Assembly (NCBI GenBank): GCA_013178305.1
Contig: JABLXB010000003.1
Location: 124,001-188,000 of the forward strand
DNA from: Bacillota bacterium
Lineage (GTDB): Bacteria > Bacillota > Sulfobacillia > JABLXB01
DNA length: 64,000 bases
Reading direction: 5' to 3'
Within the stretch, counting starts at the first letter, position 1. Every line of letters begins with the position of its first letter. Both the position numbers and the translations under genes were made by a program. This document shows positions 27,119 through 35,805 of this stretch, piece after piece. The notes under the pieces were generated by a model. It did not search any database, was not told the DNA's origin, and worked only from the letters and a program-made list of their open reading frames with translations.

Positions 27119-28080
27119 TTACTGGCGCGAACGGGTTCGCCGGCCGTTACCTAGTAGGTTTTCTAATGGGGAAAGGGTATGCTGTCTTAGCTGCCTGCCA
27201 TGGCCAGCAACGTGAGGATGCTCTCGGGGCAGGTGTACTCGTGCGGCAACTAAACGTAACAGACAGGGAGAACCTGCTCCACGTGATAGATGAGTTCTTG
27301 CCGGATGAAATCTACCACCTTGCCGGTATTGCTGCGACCACAGGAGAAGACCGGGAGCGCTATTACGAGGTCAACTTCAAGGGCACCTTGAACCTGTTTG
27401 AGGCCGTCCGCGAAGCCGCCCCACAGGCACGGGTACTCTATGTCGGCTCCGCAGCTGTGTACGGTGATGTGTCGTTGGAGGCACAACCGATCACTGAGGA
27501 GTGTTCGTTTGCCCCGGTCAACCATTACGGTGCCAGCAAGGCCGCTGCTGATCTACTTGCGTTCACCTATGGTGCGGAAGGTCTTTACCTCGTTCGGGTT
27601 CGACCCTTCAACCACACCGGCCCCGGCCAGAGCACCGCCTATGTCTGTTCACGGTTAGCCCGAAGCGTGGCAGAGGTAGCCTTGTGCCTTGGAGAGCCCG
27701 TCATTACTGCTGGGAATATTGACGCAGCCCGCGACTTCACGGATGTCCGGGATGTGGTCTGTGCTTATTGGTTGCTTCTGCAGCGCGGCTCCCCTGGCGA
27801 GGCCTACAACGTCTGCAGTGGCAGGGCGTATACCGTCAGAGAGATTACCGGTTTTCTGGCCCAAGTCGCGGGGGTGGAAGTGGAACTTAAGTCCACTGCC
27901 GAGCTCCGCCGCCGAATTGACATTCCTCTGCTCGTGGGTTCAGCGGAGAAGATACGGCGCGCCACCGGGTGGCAGCCGGAAATTCCTATCTGCCAAACTC
28001 TGGGGGACCTGTTCGAGTGGTGGCGTGGAAGGCTTTTATCAGATTCTTCATGTAGGAGTCCCGAGTCTAGCCACGCCTGA
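27106..28080 (+). CDS. rmd: GDP-4-keto-6-deoxy-D-mannose reductase (Rmd type)
   Basis: 324-residue NAD(P)-dependent epimerase/reductase. The N-terminal loop is [12 protein letters not shown], the active site VGSAAVYG with YGASKAAAD, and [10 protein letters not shown] is the substrate block typical of Rmd and RmlD/GDP-sugar reductases. GTG 27106 overlaps gmd. Paired with Gmd, the most likely product is GDP-D-rhamnose. GDP-L-fucose synthase is less likely because the protein resembles Rmd more than WcaG; GDP-D-talomethylose cannot be excluded. Confidence 0.85.
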   Translation: MRALVTGANGFAGRYLVGFLMGKGYAVLAACHGQQREDALGAGVLVRQLNVTDRENLLHVIDEFLPDEIYHLAGIAATTGEDRERYYEVNFKGTLNLFEAVREAAPQARVLYVGSAAVYGDVSLEAQPITEECSFAPVNHYGASKAAADLLAFTYGAEGLYLVRVRPFNHTGPGQSTAYVCSRLARSVAEVALCLGEPVITAGNIDAARDFTDVRDVVCAYWLLLQRGSPGEAYNVCSGRAYTVREITGFLAQVAGVEVELKSTAELRRRIDIPLLVGSAEKIRRATGWQPEIPICQTLGDLFEWWRGRLLSDSSCRSPESSHA

Positions 28081-28167
28081 CAGATGGTTTCAGACGGCTG
28101 CTGCTTACGAGGCTGGGCGGAAGAAAGAAACGAGGCAGAGGGGCCGTATTGGAGGGGGAAGAACCTC

Positions 28168-29727
28168 ATGGGTGAAGATCCTGTCGTCGAGGCGATAAGA
28201 AGAGACATTGAAGAGCTCCTGGCGGCAAAGAAGGCAGGCCAGCTCACTTCGATCGAGGTATCCAACCCAGGTAGCCCCGGCATGATGGAGGAAATCCAGG
28301 GGTGGCTTGACCGTGCAGCCGGCCAGTCTCAGGTGGACATAAACCGTGTCCCGGTGCGCTCCACTCGCCCTTTCTGGGGGCCGCTTATTACCATTTACAA
28401 GCGGCTCGTTCGCAAGAGCACCTATTGGCTCTACCAGCCGCTCTTTGGGCAAATAGCGACTTTTCACAGCACACTTCTTGAAGCCTCGGCCCGTCTCGGT
28501 GGGTGGCTGGAGGAGACAAGGAACCACGCCCGGACACAGTCTGGCACCATAGCCTCGGAGTTAGAGCAGTTTAGGACTTCCGTTTTTGCGCATAAGGCGG
28601 AAGTGGAGAATAGGGTGGCCGAGACAAGAGGCGTCGTGGCTTCCCTGATGGATGAACAGGCCCAGCTGAAAGGCGCCGTGGCTTCCCTGATGGATGAACA
28701 GGCCCGGCTGAAAGGCGCCGTGGCTTCCCAGGTGGATGAACAGGCCCAGCTGAAAGGCGCCGTGGCTTCCCTGATGGATGAACAGGCCCAGCTGAAAGAT
28801 GGGGTCAGTGAGCTCCAGCAATGCGTTGCCTCCATCGCGGGCGATAGGACCGGACTCCAGCGGGAAATCCTTGAGGTGACTCGGGCTCAGGCAGGAAACG
28901 TGTTGCAGGAACTGACTAGCCTCCGGAGTCAGGTCGAAGACTACCGGACCGAAACGGCCTTCCTGCGGGCAAAGATGGCACTCGCTGTGCAGCGCCTGGC
29001 GACAAGCAGGCTACATGTTACTACAGAAGTCGGCTTGCCGAAAGCGGCGGAAGTAGCTGATGCGGAGCTTCAGGACGAGGCCTGGCTATACCACGCCTTC
29101 GAGCAGTATTTCCGGGGGCCGGAGACGCTCATCAGAGAGCGCCAGCGCGCCTACCTTCCCGATGTCCAGAAAGCCCACGCGGCTTGCCGCGGCTCGGTGC
29201 TCGATGTGGGGGCCGGACGGGGCGAATTCCTGGAACTCTGCCGCGAGGCCGGGATACCCGCCGAAGGTGTCGACCTGAACGACGCGATGGTCGCGCGTTG
29301 TCGCGAAAAGGGGCTTGAGGTGTCAAGAGCTTGCGGTCTTTCTCACCTGCGCAGCCTTCCCGACGAGAGCCTCTGTGCGGTGACCGCCTTCCAGGTGGTG
29401 GAGCACCTGCGCCCCGCACAGCTCTGGCAGATGGTACAAGCGGCTCTGGTTAAGATTCGCCCCGGTGGTCTATTGATCCTAGAGACGGTGAACCCACACA
29501 GCCTCGCTTCTTTGATGGACTTCTACCTGGACCTGACCCACGAAAGGCCCGTTCCGGCTCCCACCTTGCGCTTCCTTGTGGAGGCGGCGGGCTTCAGGGA
29601 GGTCCAGGTGCGTTTTTCTTCACCTTGCCCTGAGGAAGGAAGTCTCCAGGGCGAAGAGGATAGCGTCAAGAGGCTTAACGTCCTCCTCTTCGGTCCACAG
29701 GATTATGCGGTGATGGGGTGGCGGTGA
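28168..29727 (+). CDS. Methyltransferase with N-terminal repeat-built coiled coil
   Basis: 519 residues from ATG 28168 (GGAGGGGGAAG upstream). The N-terminal part (about 60-110) has the membrane-proximal block RPFWGPLITIYKRLVRKSTY seen in many polysaccharide-locus enzymes. Residues ~110-300 are predicted coiled coil, including four 14-residue repeats (VASLMDEQAQLKGA, residues 157-212). The C-terminal ~185 residues are a Rossmann methyltransferase with SVLDVGAGRGEFLELC and FQVVEHL. Layout resembles chain-terminating enzymes such as WbdD, where a coiled coil sets polymer length, but no kinase domain is present. Whether it methylates the chain end is inference. Confidence 0.8.
   Translation: MGEDPVVEAIRRDIEELLAAKKAGQLTSIEVSNPGSPGMMEEIQGWLDRAAGQSQVDINRVPVRSTRPFWGPLITIYKRLVRKSTYWLYQPLFGQIATFHSTLLEASARLGGWLEETRNHARTQSGTIASELEQFRTSVFAHKAEVENRVAETRGVVASLMDEQAQLKGAVASLMDEQARLKGAVASQVDEQAQLKGAVASLMDEQAQLKDGVSELQQCVASIAGDRTGLQREILEVTRAQAGNVLQELTSLRSQVEDYRTETAFLRAKMALAVQRLATSRLHVTTEVGLPKAAEVADAELQDEAWLYHAFEQYFRGPETLIRERQRAYLPDVQKAHAACRGSVLDVGAGRGEFLELCREAGIPAEGVDLNDAMVARCREKGLEVSRACGLSHLRSLPDESLCAVTAFQVVEHLRPAQLWQMVQAALVKIRPGGLLILETVNPHSLASLMDFYLDLTHERPVPAPTLRFLVEAAGFREVQVRFSSPCPEEGSLQGEEDSVKRLNVLLFGPQDYAVMGWR
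28636..28803 (+). repeat. Four 42-bp tandem repeats inside the coiled-coil methyltransferase gene
   Basis: Units begin at 28636, 28678, 28720 and 28762, each starting GTGGCTTCCC. Each encodes 14 residues, exactly two heptads, so gain or loss of a unit keeps both reading frame and coiled-coil register. Units 1 and 4 differ only at the end; unit 2 has one Gln-to-Arg change, unit 3 has LM changed to QV. Confidence 0.95.
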
Positions 29728-29728
29728 G

Positions 29729-30778
29729 ATGCGGGTCGCAATTGCCACGGTACAAGTTCCTTTCATCTGGGGTGGAGCGGAATACCTTGCTGCGGAACTG
29801 CAAAAGGCCCTGGAGCGGGCAGGCCACCGGGCCGAGACGGTGACGATTCCATTCAAATGGTATCCGCCCGAGCGGATCCCGGAGCACATTCTGGCAGCTC
29901 GCCTATTTGACCTGACCGAGAGCTGCGGCATCAGAGTGGACCTTCTCATTGGCCTCAAATTTCCGGCCTACTGTTTCCACCACCCTCGGAAAGTGCTCTG
30001 GATCCTGCACCAGCACCGGCAGGCCTACGACCTTTGGGGCACGGAATACTCTGACCTTCACCTGTCCCCGCAGGGAGACCAGGTGCGGGAGGCGATCTTT
30101 AAAGCGGATAACCAATACTTGAGGGAAGCAGTGCGAGTCTTCACCATAAGCCGCAATGTCAGTGCGCGTCTGCAACGGCACAATGGGATTACCTCTACCC
30201 CTCTCTACCACCCGTGCCCACATGCGGAGGAGTTCTCTTGCGAGGCGTTCGAACCGTACGCCTTCTTCCCAAGTCGCCTTGATCAGATGAAACGGCAGCA
30301 CCTGGTGATTGAGGCGATGCGGCACGTCAAGACGCCCCTGAAACTATGTCTTGCCGGCAGTGCCGCTACGCCCATGTACCTGGAACAGTTGCAGGACCTC
30401 ATCTGCCGCTACCGGCTTGAGGAAAGGGTCAAGATCATGCATCGTGTTACGGAAGAGGAGAAGCGCGCACTCTACGCCCGCTGCAGGGCCGTGGTCTTCC
30501 CGCCCTATGATGAAGACTACGGCTACGTTACGCTGGAGGCCTCTTACGCCAGCAAGGCGTTAATCACCTGTCGGGATAGCGGGGGGCCACTGGAGTTTGC
30601 TCACGACCGGGACACAGGAATGGTCTGTGACCCCACACCTGAGGGATTGGCTGAGGCCATGGACTACCTGGGAGAGTCCGAGGAAAGGGCGAGGGAGATG
30701 GGGAAAAGGGCGAGGGAGGCGATCCTGGCCATGGGGCTCTCCTGGGAGCGCGTGGTGAAGGAGCTGACTGCACTGTGA
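29729..30778 (+). CDS. Glycosyltransferase, GT4 family
   Basis: 349-residue GT-B enzyme. The N-terminal loop VPFIWGGAEYLAAEL is followed by the C-terminal donor domain with FFPSRLDQMKRQHLVIEAM and the acidic motif YDEDYGYVTLEASYASKALI. It starts one base after the methyltransferase stop, so it is cotranslated with it. Donor and acceptor are unknown; GDP-linked rhamnose is the likely supply in this operon. Confidence 0.88.
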   Translation: MRVAIATVQVPFIWGGAEYLAAELQKALERAGHRAETVTIPFKWYPPERIPEHILAARLFDLTESCGIRVDLLIGLKFPAYCFHHPRKVLWILHQHRQAYDLWGTEYSDLHLSPQGDQVREAIFKADNQYLREAVRVFTISRNVSARLQRHNGITSTPLYHPCPHAEEFSCEAFEPYAFFPSRLDQMKRQHLVIEAMRHVKTPLKLCLAGSAATPMYLEQLQDLICRYRLEERVKIMHRVTEEEKRALYARCRAVVFPPYDEDYGYVTLEASYASKALITCRDSGGPLEFAHDRDTGMVCDPTPEGLAEAMDYLGESEERAREMGKRAREAILAMGLSWERVVKELTAL

Positions 30779-32121
30779 GGATCGCGTGGTTTAGTCCTCT
30801 TCCCCCTTTGAAGTCGGGGATCAGCGAATACAGTGAGACAGTCGTCTATGAATTAAGAAAGCATGCTGTGGTCGATTTGTGGGTCGAAAACATCCCTCAA
30901 CTGCGTTTCTGCCGGGATTTCCGCGTGTACAACTACGGGGAGCGCTCCGAGCTTCTGCCACTGCTTGAGACCTACGACGCGATTGTCTACAACATGGGCA
31001 ACAATGCGGAATTCCATGCGCAAATGTATGATGTCTTGCAGGTTCACCCGGGCATAGTCATTCTTCACGACTACGTCCTTCACCACTTTTTCGCGGGCTA
31101 CTTCCTGGACAAGAGGCGTAACTCGGCGTCCTACATACGGGAAGTCCACGAGCAGTATGGGGCCGAATCTGCAGACTTGGCAAGGAAATGTCTGGAGGAC
31201 GGGAAGCCCCTTTGGGAGAGGGAAGAAGTCTTTCATTATCCCCTTAATAGGACGGTCTTAGATCGCGCCCGCGGGTTGGTAGTCCATTCGGAATACGCAA
31301 GAGCAATGCTGAGAAAACAGGCCGACAAGAGGCCCGGCCTGACGACTAAGAAGATTGATCAACCGGTTTCTCCGCTGTCGCGGCAGCACCACAGCGGATC
31401 AAGGGAAGAACTTGGCCTACCTAAAGACAAGATAATTGTGGCGTCTCTCGGCTTCATAACCCCGTCGAAAAGGCTGCACAAGGTAATAGGGGCCGTCGCT
31501 GAAGACAGGTTCTTGAGAGAAAGAGTCGTCATCTTGGTCATTGGCGAAAGCATCTCGCCGGATTACCGGCTTGAAGCGTATGCTACGAAGTATGGCATTG
31601 CACCAGTCGTCAGGATGTTGGGGTATTTACCCATAGAAGCAGCCTATGCCTATCTCAGATGCGCGGACATATGCGTGAACCTGCGTTACCCTACCATGGG
31701 TGAAACAAGCAGCAGCCTGATCAGGATTATGTCCTTGGGCAAGCCGACCCTAGTCTCCAACGTCGGGTGGTATGCAGATCTCCCCGATGACTCCGTTGTA
31801 AAGATCGACCCGCTGAACGAGGAAGAGGGGTTGACATCTTGGCTACGACGCCTAGTGTCTGATGGCGAGCTGCGGGATAAGATCGGCGAAACGGCGAAGG
31901 CATACGTTGAGAGAGAACACTCATTGGAGAAGTTCGTTCGGGAGCTTTGCGAATTCATCCAGGAAACTGGTGCTGAGGGAAGCAGTCTCTACATCCGCGT
32001 CTTAGATAGGATTACGGACACCTTGAATGAGCTTGGCCAGGGGGCCGATCTTGTTCTCCCTCACCTTCCGGCGCATCTAGCGTGGCTTTACCTGGAAGGA
32101 GGAAAACGTAGGGCACTCTAG
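30775..32121 (+). CDS. Glycosyltransferase, GT4 family
   Basis: 448 residues from GTG 30775, overlapping the previous stop by four bases. N-terminus RIAWFSPLPPLKSGISEYSE is typical of GT4 enzymes; the C-terminal half has VASLGFITPSKRLHKVIGAV and the donor-site region YPTMGETSSSLIRIMSLGKP, where the usual EGFGLPxLE motif is replaced by GETSSSLIR. The long C-terminal tail (from about 390) is not typical. Substrates unknown. Confidence 0.85.
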   Translation: MRIAWFSPLPPLKSGISEYSETVVYELRKHAVVDLWVENIPQLRFCRDFRVYNYGERSELLPLLETYDAIVYNMGNNAEFHAQMYDVLQVHPGIVILHDYVLHHFFAGYFLDKRRNSASYIREVHEQYGAESADLARKCLEDGKPLWEREEVFHYPLNRTVLDRARGLVVHSEYARAMLRKQADKRPGLTTKKIDQPVSPLSRQHHSGSREELGLPKDKIIVASLGFITPSKRLHKVIGAVAEDRFLRERVVILVIGESISPDYRLEAYATKYGIAPVVRMLGYLPIEAAYAYLRCADICVNLRYPTMGETSSSLIRIMSLGKPTLVSNVGWYADLPDDSVVKIDPLNEEEGLTSWLRRLVSDGELRDKIGETAKAYVEREHSLEKFVRELCEFIQETGAEGSSLYIRVLDRITDTLNELGQGADLVLPHLPAHLAWLYLEGGKRRAL

Positions 32122-32170
32122 ATACACATATCGGTGGGCATTCAATAATGGTGTAGCTGAGGCGAGCGCC

Positions 32171-33292
32171 ATGCTTGTTGGTATCGATGCCCGCTATGGC
32201 CTGCGGAAGAACCGGCGGGGTATCGGGACGTACATATACTATCTGCTTTCCGAGTTCCGGCGGCAAAGGCCGCCTGGCATGGAAATCATCCTTTACGCAG
32301 ATAACACCGCCTGCCCAGAGGTGGTTGCGGCCTTTGAAGGGCCGCCGTTCAGAGTGCGGCTATTACCTGCGCTGAACCTGGCCTGGTGGGAGCAAGTGGC
32401 CCTGCCGCTTGCCGCCCGCCACGACAGGGTGGATCTCCTGCACTGCACCAGCAACATTGCGCCGGTTTTGTCTAAACCTTGCCGTCTGGTTACCACCATC
32501 CACGACGTAATCGAGTTCCGGCGCCGGGAGTTTAGTAAGGCAAAGCTTTCTTTGCGCCACCGTTTGAGCCGCACGTACCGGATGGGGGTTTTGACGCGGG
32601 TGTCTGCGATGAGCGATCTGGTCATCACCGTTTCGGAATACTCCCGGCAGGACATCAGCAAGGTCTTGGGGATACCACGGGAACAGATCCGTGTCACATA
32701 TGAGGCTCCCACGGCAGCTGAGCAACCACTTGAGCGCTCGGAGCTTTTTTCGCGGCTCGGCATAGAGGATGGGGAGTACATGTTTGCCGTGGGTGCGGTG
32801 GACAGGCGCAAGAATACTGTGCGCCTTCTGGAGGCGTATCGCCGGCTGCGCGCCGAAAGAAGAGCCTCCCCTTCTCTTGTTGTGGCGGGAATCGAGAGGC
32901 CGGAGACCTTCGTTCCTCTAGCGGGGGAGGGCGTACACCTTTTTGGTTTCCTCCCGGATGAGGTTATCGCCGGCCTTTATAGACATGCTCTCTTCTTTGT
33001 CTATCCATCTCTTTATGAGGGCTTTGGGTTACCGGTGCTGGAGGCGATGAGCCTGGGGACACCCGTGCTGTGCTCGACCACTACCTCCGTGGGGGAGGTG
33101 GCCGGGGAGGCAGCGCTGAAGTGCGATCCTACAGACACTGGCGACCTCGCGGCAAAGATGAGGCTACTCATTGATGATGCGGGCTTGAGGAGAGACTTCA
33201 TAGACTTGGGGTGCCGCCGTGCGAGGGAGTTCTCCTGGGAGCATTGCGCCCGTCAAACGCTCGCAGCTTATTTTGAAGCCCTTGGAGGCTGA
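32171..33292 (+). CDS. Glycosyltransferase, GT4 family
   Basis: 373 residues from ATG 32171. The N-terminus contains RYGLRKNRRGIGTYIYYLL, resembling mannosyl- and rhamnosyltransferases such as WbaZ/WbdA-like enzymes. The C-terminal domain shows FAVGAVDRRKNTVRLLEAY and the E-x7-E motif YEGFGLPVLEAMSLGTPVL. It lies 6 bases before the next GT4, which is similar in layout, so the two may be old paralogues acting in sequence. Confidence 0.9.
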   Translation: MLVGIDARYGLRKNRRGIGTYIYYLLSEFRRQRPPGMEIILYADNTACPEVVAAFEGPPFRVRLLPALNLAWWEQVALPLAARHDRVDLLHCTSNIAPVLSKPCRLVTTIHDVIEFRRREFSKAKLSLRHRLSRTYRMGVLTRVSAMSDLVITVSEYSRQDISKVLGIPREQIRVTYEAPTAAEQPLERSELFSRLGIEDGEYMFAVGAVDRRKNTVRLLEAYRRLRAERRASPSLVVAGIERPETFVPLAGEGVHLFGFLPDEVIAGLYRHALFFVYPSLYEGFGLPVLEAMSLGTPVLCSTTTSVGEVAGEAALKCDPTDTGDLAAKMRLLIDDAGLRRDFIDLGCRRAREFSWEHCARQTLAAYFEALGG

Positions 33293-33298
33293 GTAGTA

Positions 33299-34450
33299 TT
33301 GCGGATAGGTGTTGATATCGATATTCTGACCCTGCCCAACCCCTATACCGGCATACCCAACTACCTGCGCCACCTGGCTAATGGCCTAGCACAATTCAAA
33401 CCGGACGTCGCGCATTTCTACCTGCTTTCGCGCAGACAGGTGTATGAAAATGACATCTTGCCGGCCCACGTCTCTCCCGTGGTGGTCCGGTGGCCACTAG
33501 GCTGGGGCTGGCAGAGTGTGGTCTTGCCCTGTGCAGCGTGGTGGTTGAGGTTCGATCTGCTGCACATGCCCGCTTTTGCCGTGCCGCCTTTCGTGCCGTG
33601 CCCTGTGGTGGTTACGGTTCACGACCTGGCATATCTCACGCACCCTGAATGGTGCCGGGAGGAGACGGTCAGTTATCTGTCCCGGCGGGTCCCCAGAGCC
33701 TTGAGGAAGGCATCTGCTGTCATTACTCCATCTGCCTTCGTCAGGGACGAAGTCGTGCGGTGCTTCGGTGTTCCCACGGAGAGAATCCACCCAATACTTC
33801 ACGGGGTGAGTCCCGCATTCAGGGTATTGCCGAAAGAAGAGGTAACAGATACCAGGCAAGAGATGGGTTTGCCGGAACGTTTCCTCCTCTACGTGGGCAC
33901 CATTGAGCCCAGGAAGAACCTACTTGGGTTAATCCAGGCGTTCGGGCAAGCAGTGGCGCAAGGTCTGGACCATTCTCTCGTGATTGCTGGAGCCAAGGGG
34001 TGGAAGTGCACGGATATTTATGCGCTACCCCGACAGTTGGGTCTAGAGCACCGGGTCCTGTTCCCAGGTTATGTGCCGGGTAATCTGCTCCCGGCTCTGT
34101 ACAACGCTGCTACCATCTTTGTCTATCCTTCTCTGTACGAAGGCTTTGGCCTGCCCGTGCTGGAGGCCATGGCGTGTGGTACCCCGGTTGTAGCATCCAA
34201 TGTTTCTTCCCTCCCCGAAGTTGTGGGTGAAGCCGGGATACTGGTGAATCCTCTGGACAAAGACGAGCTGGCGTCTGCCATACTCGTCTTGGCCTCAAAT
34301 GAAGGAATGCGGCAGGATCTTTCCCGAAAAGGGCTTGAATGGGCGGCGCAGTTTTCCTGGGAAAGGACTGCCCAGGAGACCGTAAGGGTTTACGAAACCT
34401 GCTCAAATCACGCCACAAGAGATCTGTGTAGGGGGCCAGCAAAGGCATGA
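33299..34450 (+). CDS. Glycosyltransferase, GT4 family
   Basis: 383 residues from TTG 33299 (GGAGG about ten bases upstream). N-terminus IDILTLPNPYTGIPNYLRHL; HDLAYLTHPEW and the donor site YVGTIEPRKNLLGLIQAF and YEGFGLPVLEAMACGTPVV are standard. It is a likely paralogue of the preceding gene. Its last bases overlap the next gene by four (ATGA). Confidence 0.9.
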   Translation: MRIGVDIDILTLPNPYTGIPNYLRHLANGLAQFKPDVAHFYLLSRRQVYENDILPAHVSPVVVRWPLGWGWQSVVLPCAAWWLRFDLLHMPAFAVPPFVPCPVVVTVHDLAYLTHPEWCREETVSYLSRRVPRALRKASAVITPSAFVRDEVVRCFGVPTERIHPILHGVSPAFRVLPKEEVTDTRQEMGLPERFLLYVGTIEPRKNLLGLIQAFGQAVAQGLDHSLVIAGAKGWKCTDIYALPRQLGLEHRVLFPGYVPGNLLPALYNAATIFVYPSLYEGFGLPVLEAMACGTPVVASNVSSLPEVVGEAGILVNPLDKDELASAILVLASNEGMRQDLSRKGLEWAAQFSWERTAQETVRVYETCSNHATRDLCRGPAKA

Positions 34451-35640
34451 AGACCGTCTTTCTTACCGCTGAGCCACCCTGGCCGCTCGATCAGGGGGAC
34501 AAGCTCCGGAACTATCATCTTCTCAAGGCATTGGCTGAGGCGCACGCGGTCACTCTCGTGTCGTTTTGTGCCCCAGGTGACGAAGAGGGAACTTGGCGGG
34601 AGGTGATTGGTCCCTTTTGCGAGGCTGTCTATGCAGTACCGCTTGGCCGTCTCCAGATGCTCCTCAATGTAGCTCGGCTACCTCACTTACCCGTGACCAT
34701 GGCCGCGCGGGCTTCCTTCAGGATGGGGGGGCTACTCCGTCAGATGACGGGAACGGGTGAGTTCGATCTTGCTTTCGCGTGCCAGCTGAAGATGGCTGGC
34801 TATCTGAAGCAGTGCTCAGTCAGACGTCGGGTGGCCGATCTCACTGACAGTCTCAGTCTCTACCGCCGCCGGATGACACGATTTGCCTCCTCCAGCGCGG
34901 CCAGGCTTTTCGGCTTAATAGAGGCAGCCCGGCTTGCCCGTCAGGAACGGCGCATTGCCGGACTGACGGATGTGGTGCTCCTTGCTTCCGCATCGGATGC
35001 GGCAGCGCTGGAAAAGATAGCTCCCGGAGCCAACGTATGTGTTCTGGCCAACGGAGTGGACCTGGATTATTTCCGACCGCTGCCCGATCCGGGGCGTCCC
35101 GTGCTCCTCTTCTACGGTCACCTCCGCTACCCGCCTAATGCCGACGGCCTCATCTGGTTCTGCCGCGAGGTTTTCCCCCAGGTCCGCAAAGTAGTCCCGG
35201 AGGCAGAGCTGCACATCGCCGGAAAAGAGGCCTCCGTGGATGTCGTATCTCTTGCCCGGCTACCAGGAGTGAAGTTCTGGGGTCACGTGCCGGACCTCCG
35301 GCCATGCTTGGCCAGCTCTTCCCTGGTGGTTGTCCCTTTGCGTTTTGGCACCGGCATACACAATAAGGTACTGGAAGCCCTCGCCGCTGGCCGTGCCGTG
35401 GTCTCCACTTCGTTAGGCTATGAGGGTCTGGAAGTAGTCCCGGGTGTGCATCTGGAAGTTGTGGACAAACCGGCCGACTTTGCCGCCGCGGTGGTCGGCC
35501 TGCTGCGCGATCCGGCCCGCCGAGCCGCTCTGGCCGCCGCAGGCCGTAGGTTGGTGGAGGAACGGTACAGTTGGAGAATGGTTAGCCAGGTGTTGCAGAG
35601 CCTTCTCGTGGGCACAGAGGGAACGGAAAATGCCAATTAG
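34447..35640 (+). CDS. Glycosyltransferase, GT4 family (TIGR03087-like)
   Basis: 397 residues. TAEPPWPLDQGDKLRNYHLL at the N-terminus is the signature of sugar transferases found in many exopolysaccharide loci. VADLTDSLSLYRRRM, FYGHLRYPPNADGLIWFCRE and FGTGIHNKVLEALAAGRAVV complete the match. ATG 34447 overlaps the previous stop. The next gene follows after about 165 bases, the first real gap in this run of glycosyltransferases. Confidence 0.88.
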   Translation: MKTVFLTAEPPWPLDQGDKLRNYHLLKALAEAHAVTLVSFCAPGDEEGTWREVIGPFCEAVYAVPLGRLQMLLNVARLPHLPVTMAARASFRMGGLLRQMTGTGEFDLAFACQLKMAGYLKQCSVRRRVADLTDSLSLYRRRMTRFASSSAARLFGLIEAARLARQERRIAGLTDVVLLASASDAAALEKIAPGANVCVLANGVDLDYFRPLPDPGRPVLLFYGHLRYPPNADGLIWFCREVFPQVRKVVPEAELHIAGKEASVDVVSLARLPGVKFWGHVPDLRPCLASSSLVVVPLRFGTGIHNKVLEALAAGRAVVSTSLGYEGLEVVPGVHLEVVDKPADFAAAVVGLLRDPARRAALAAAGRRLVEERYSWRMVSQVLQSLLVGTEGTENAN

Positions 35641-35805
35641 CAGGATTTCCGCTGCTTGGCGCGAACCCTCCTTGGGGGCATGGGGGTGGAACGCGATGCC
35701 TGAGATAAAACTGGGCTACCGAGAGGACTCGGTTGGCTTGGTTCCGTAAGGGTTGGACTGTAATGGATGTCCTTTCCTGCACTAGCGCCACACGGAGGAG
35801 ACAAC

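Noticed and set aside
28636-28803. CRISPR or minisatellite outside a gene
   Set aside because: Units are directly adjacent, contain no spacers, and are in frame inside a well-supported coding region.
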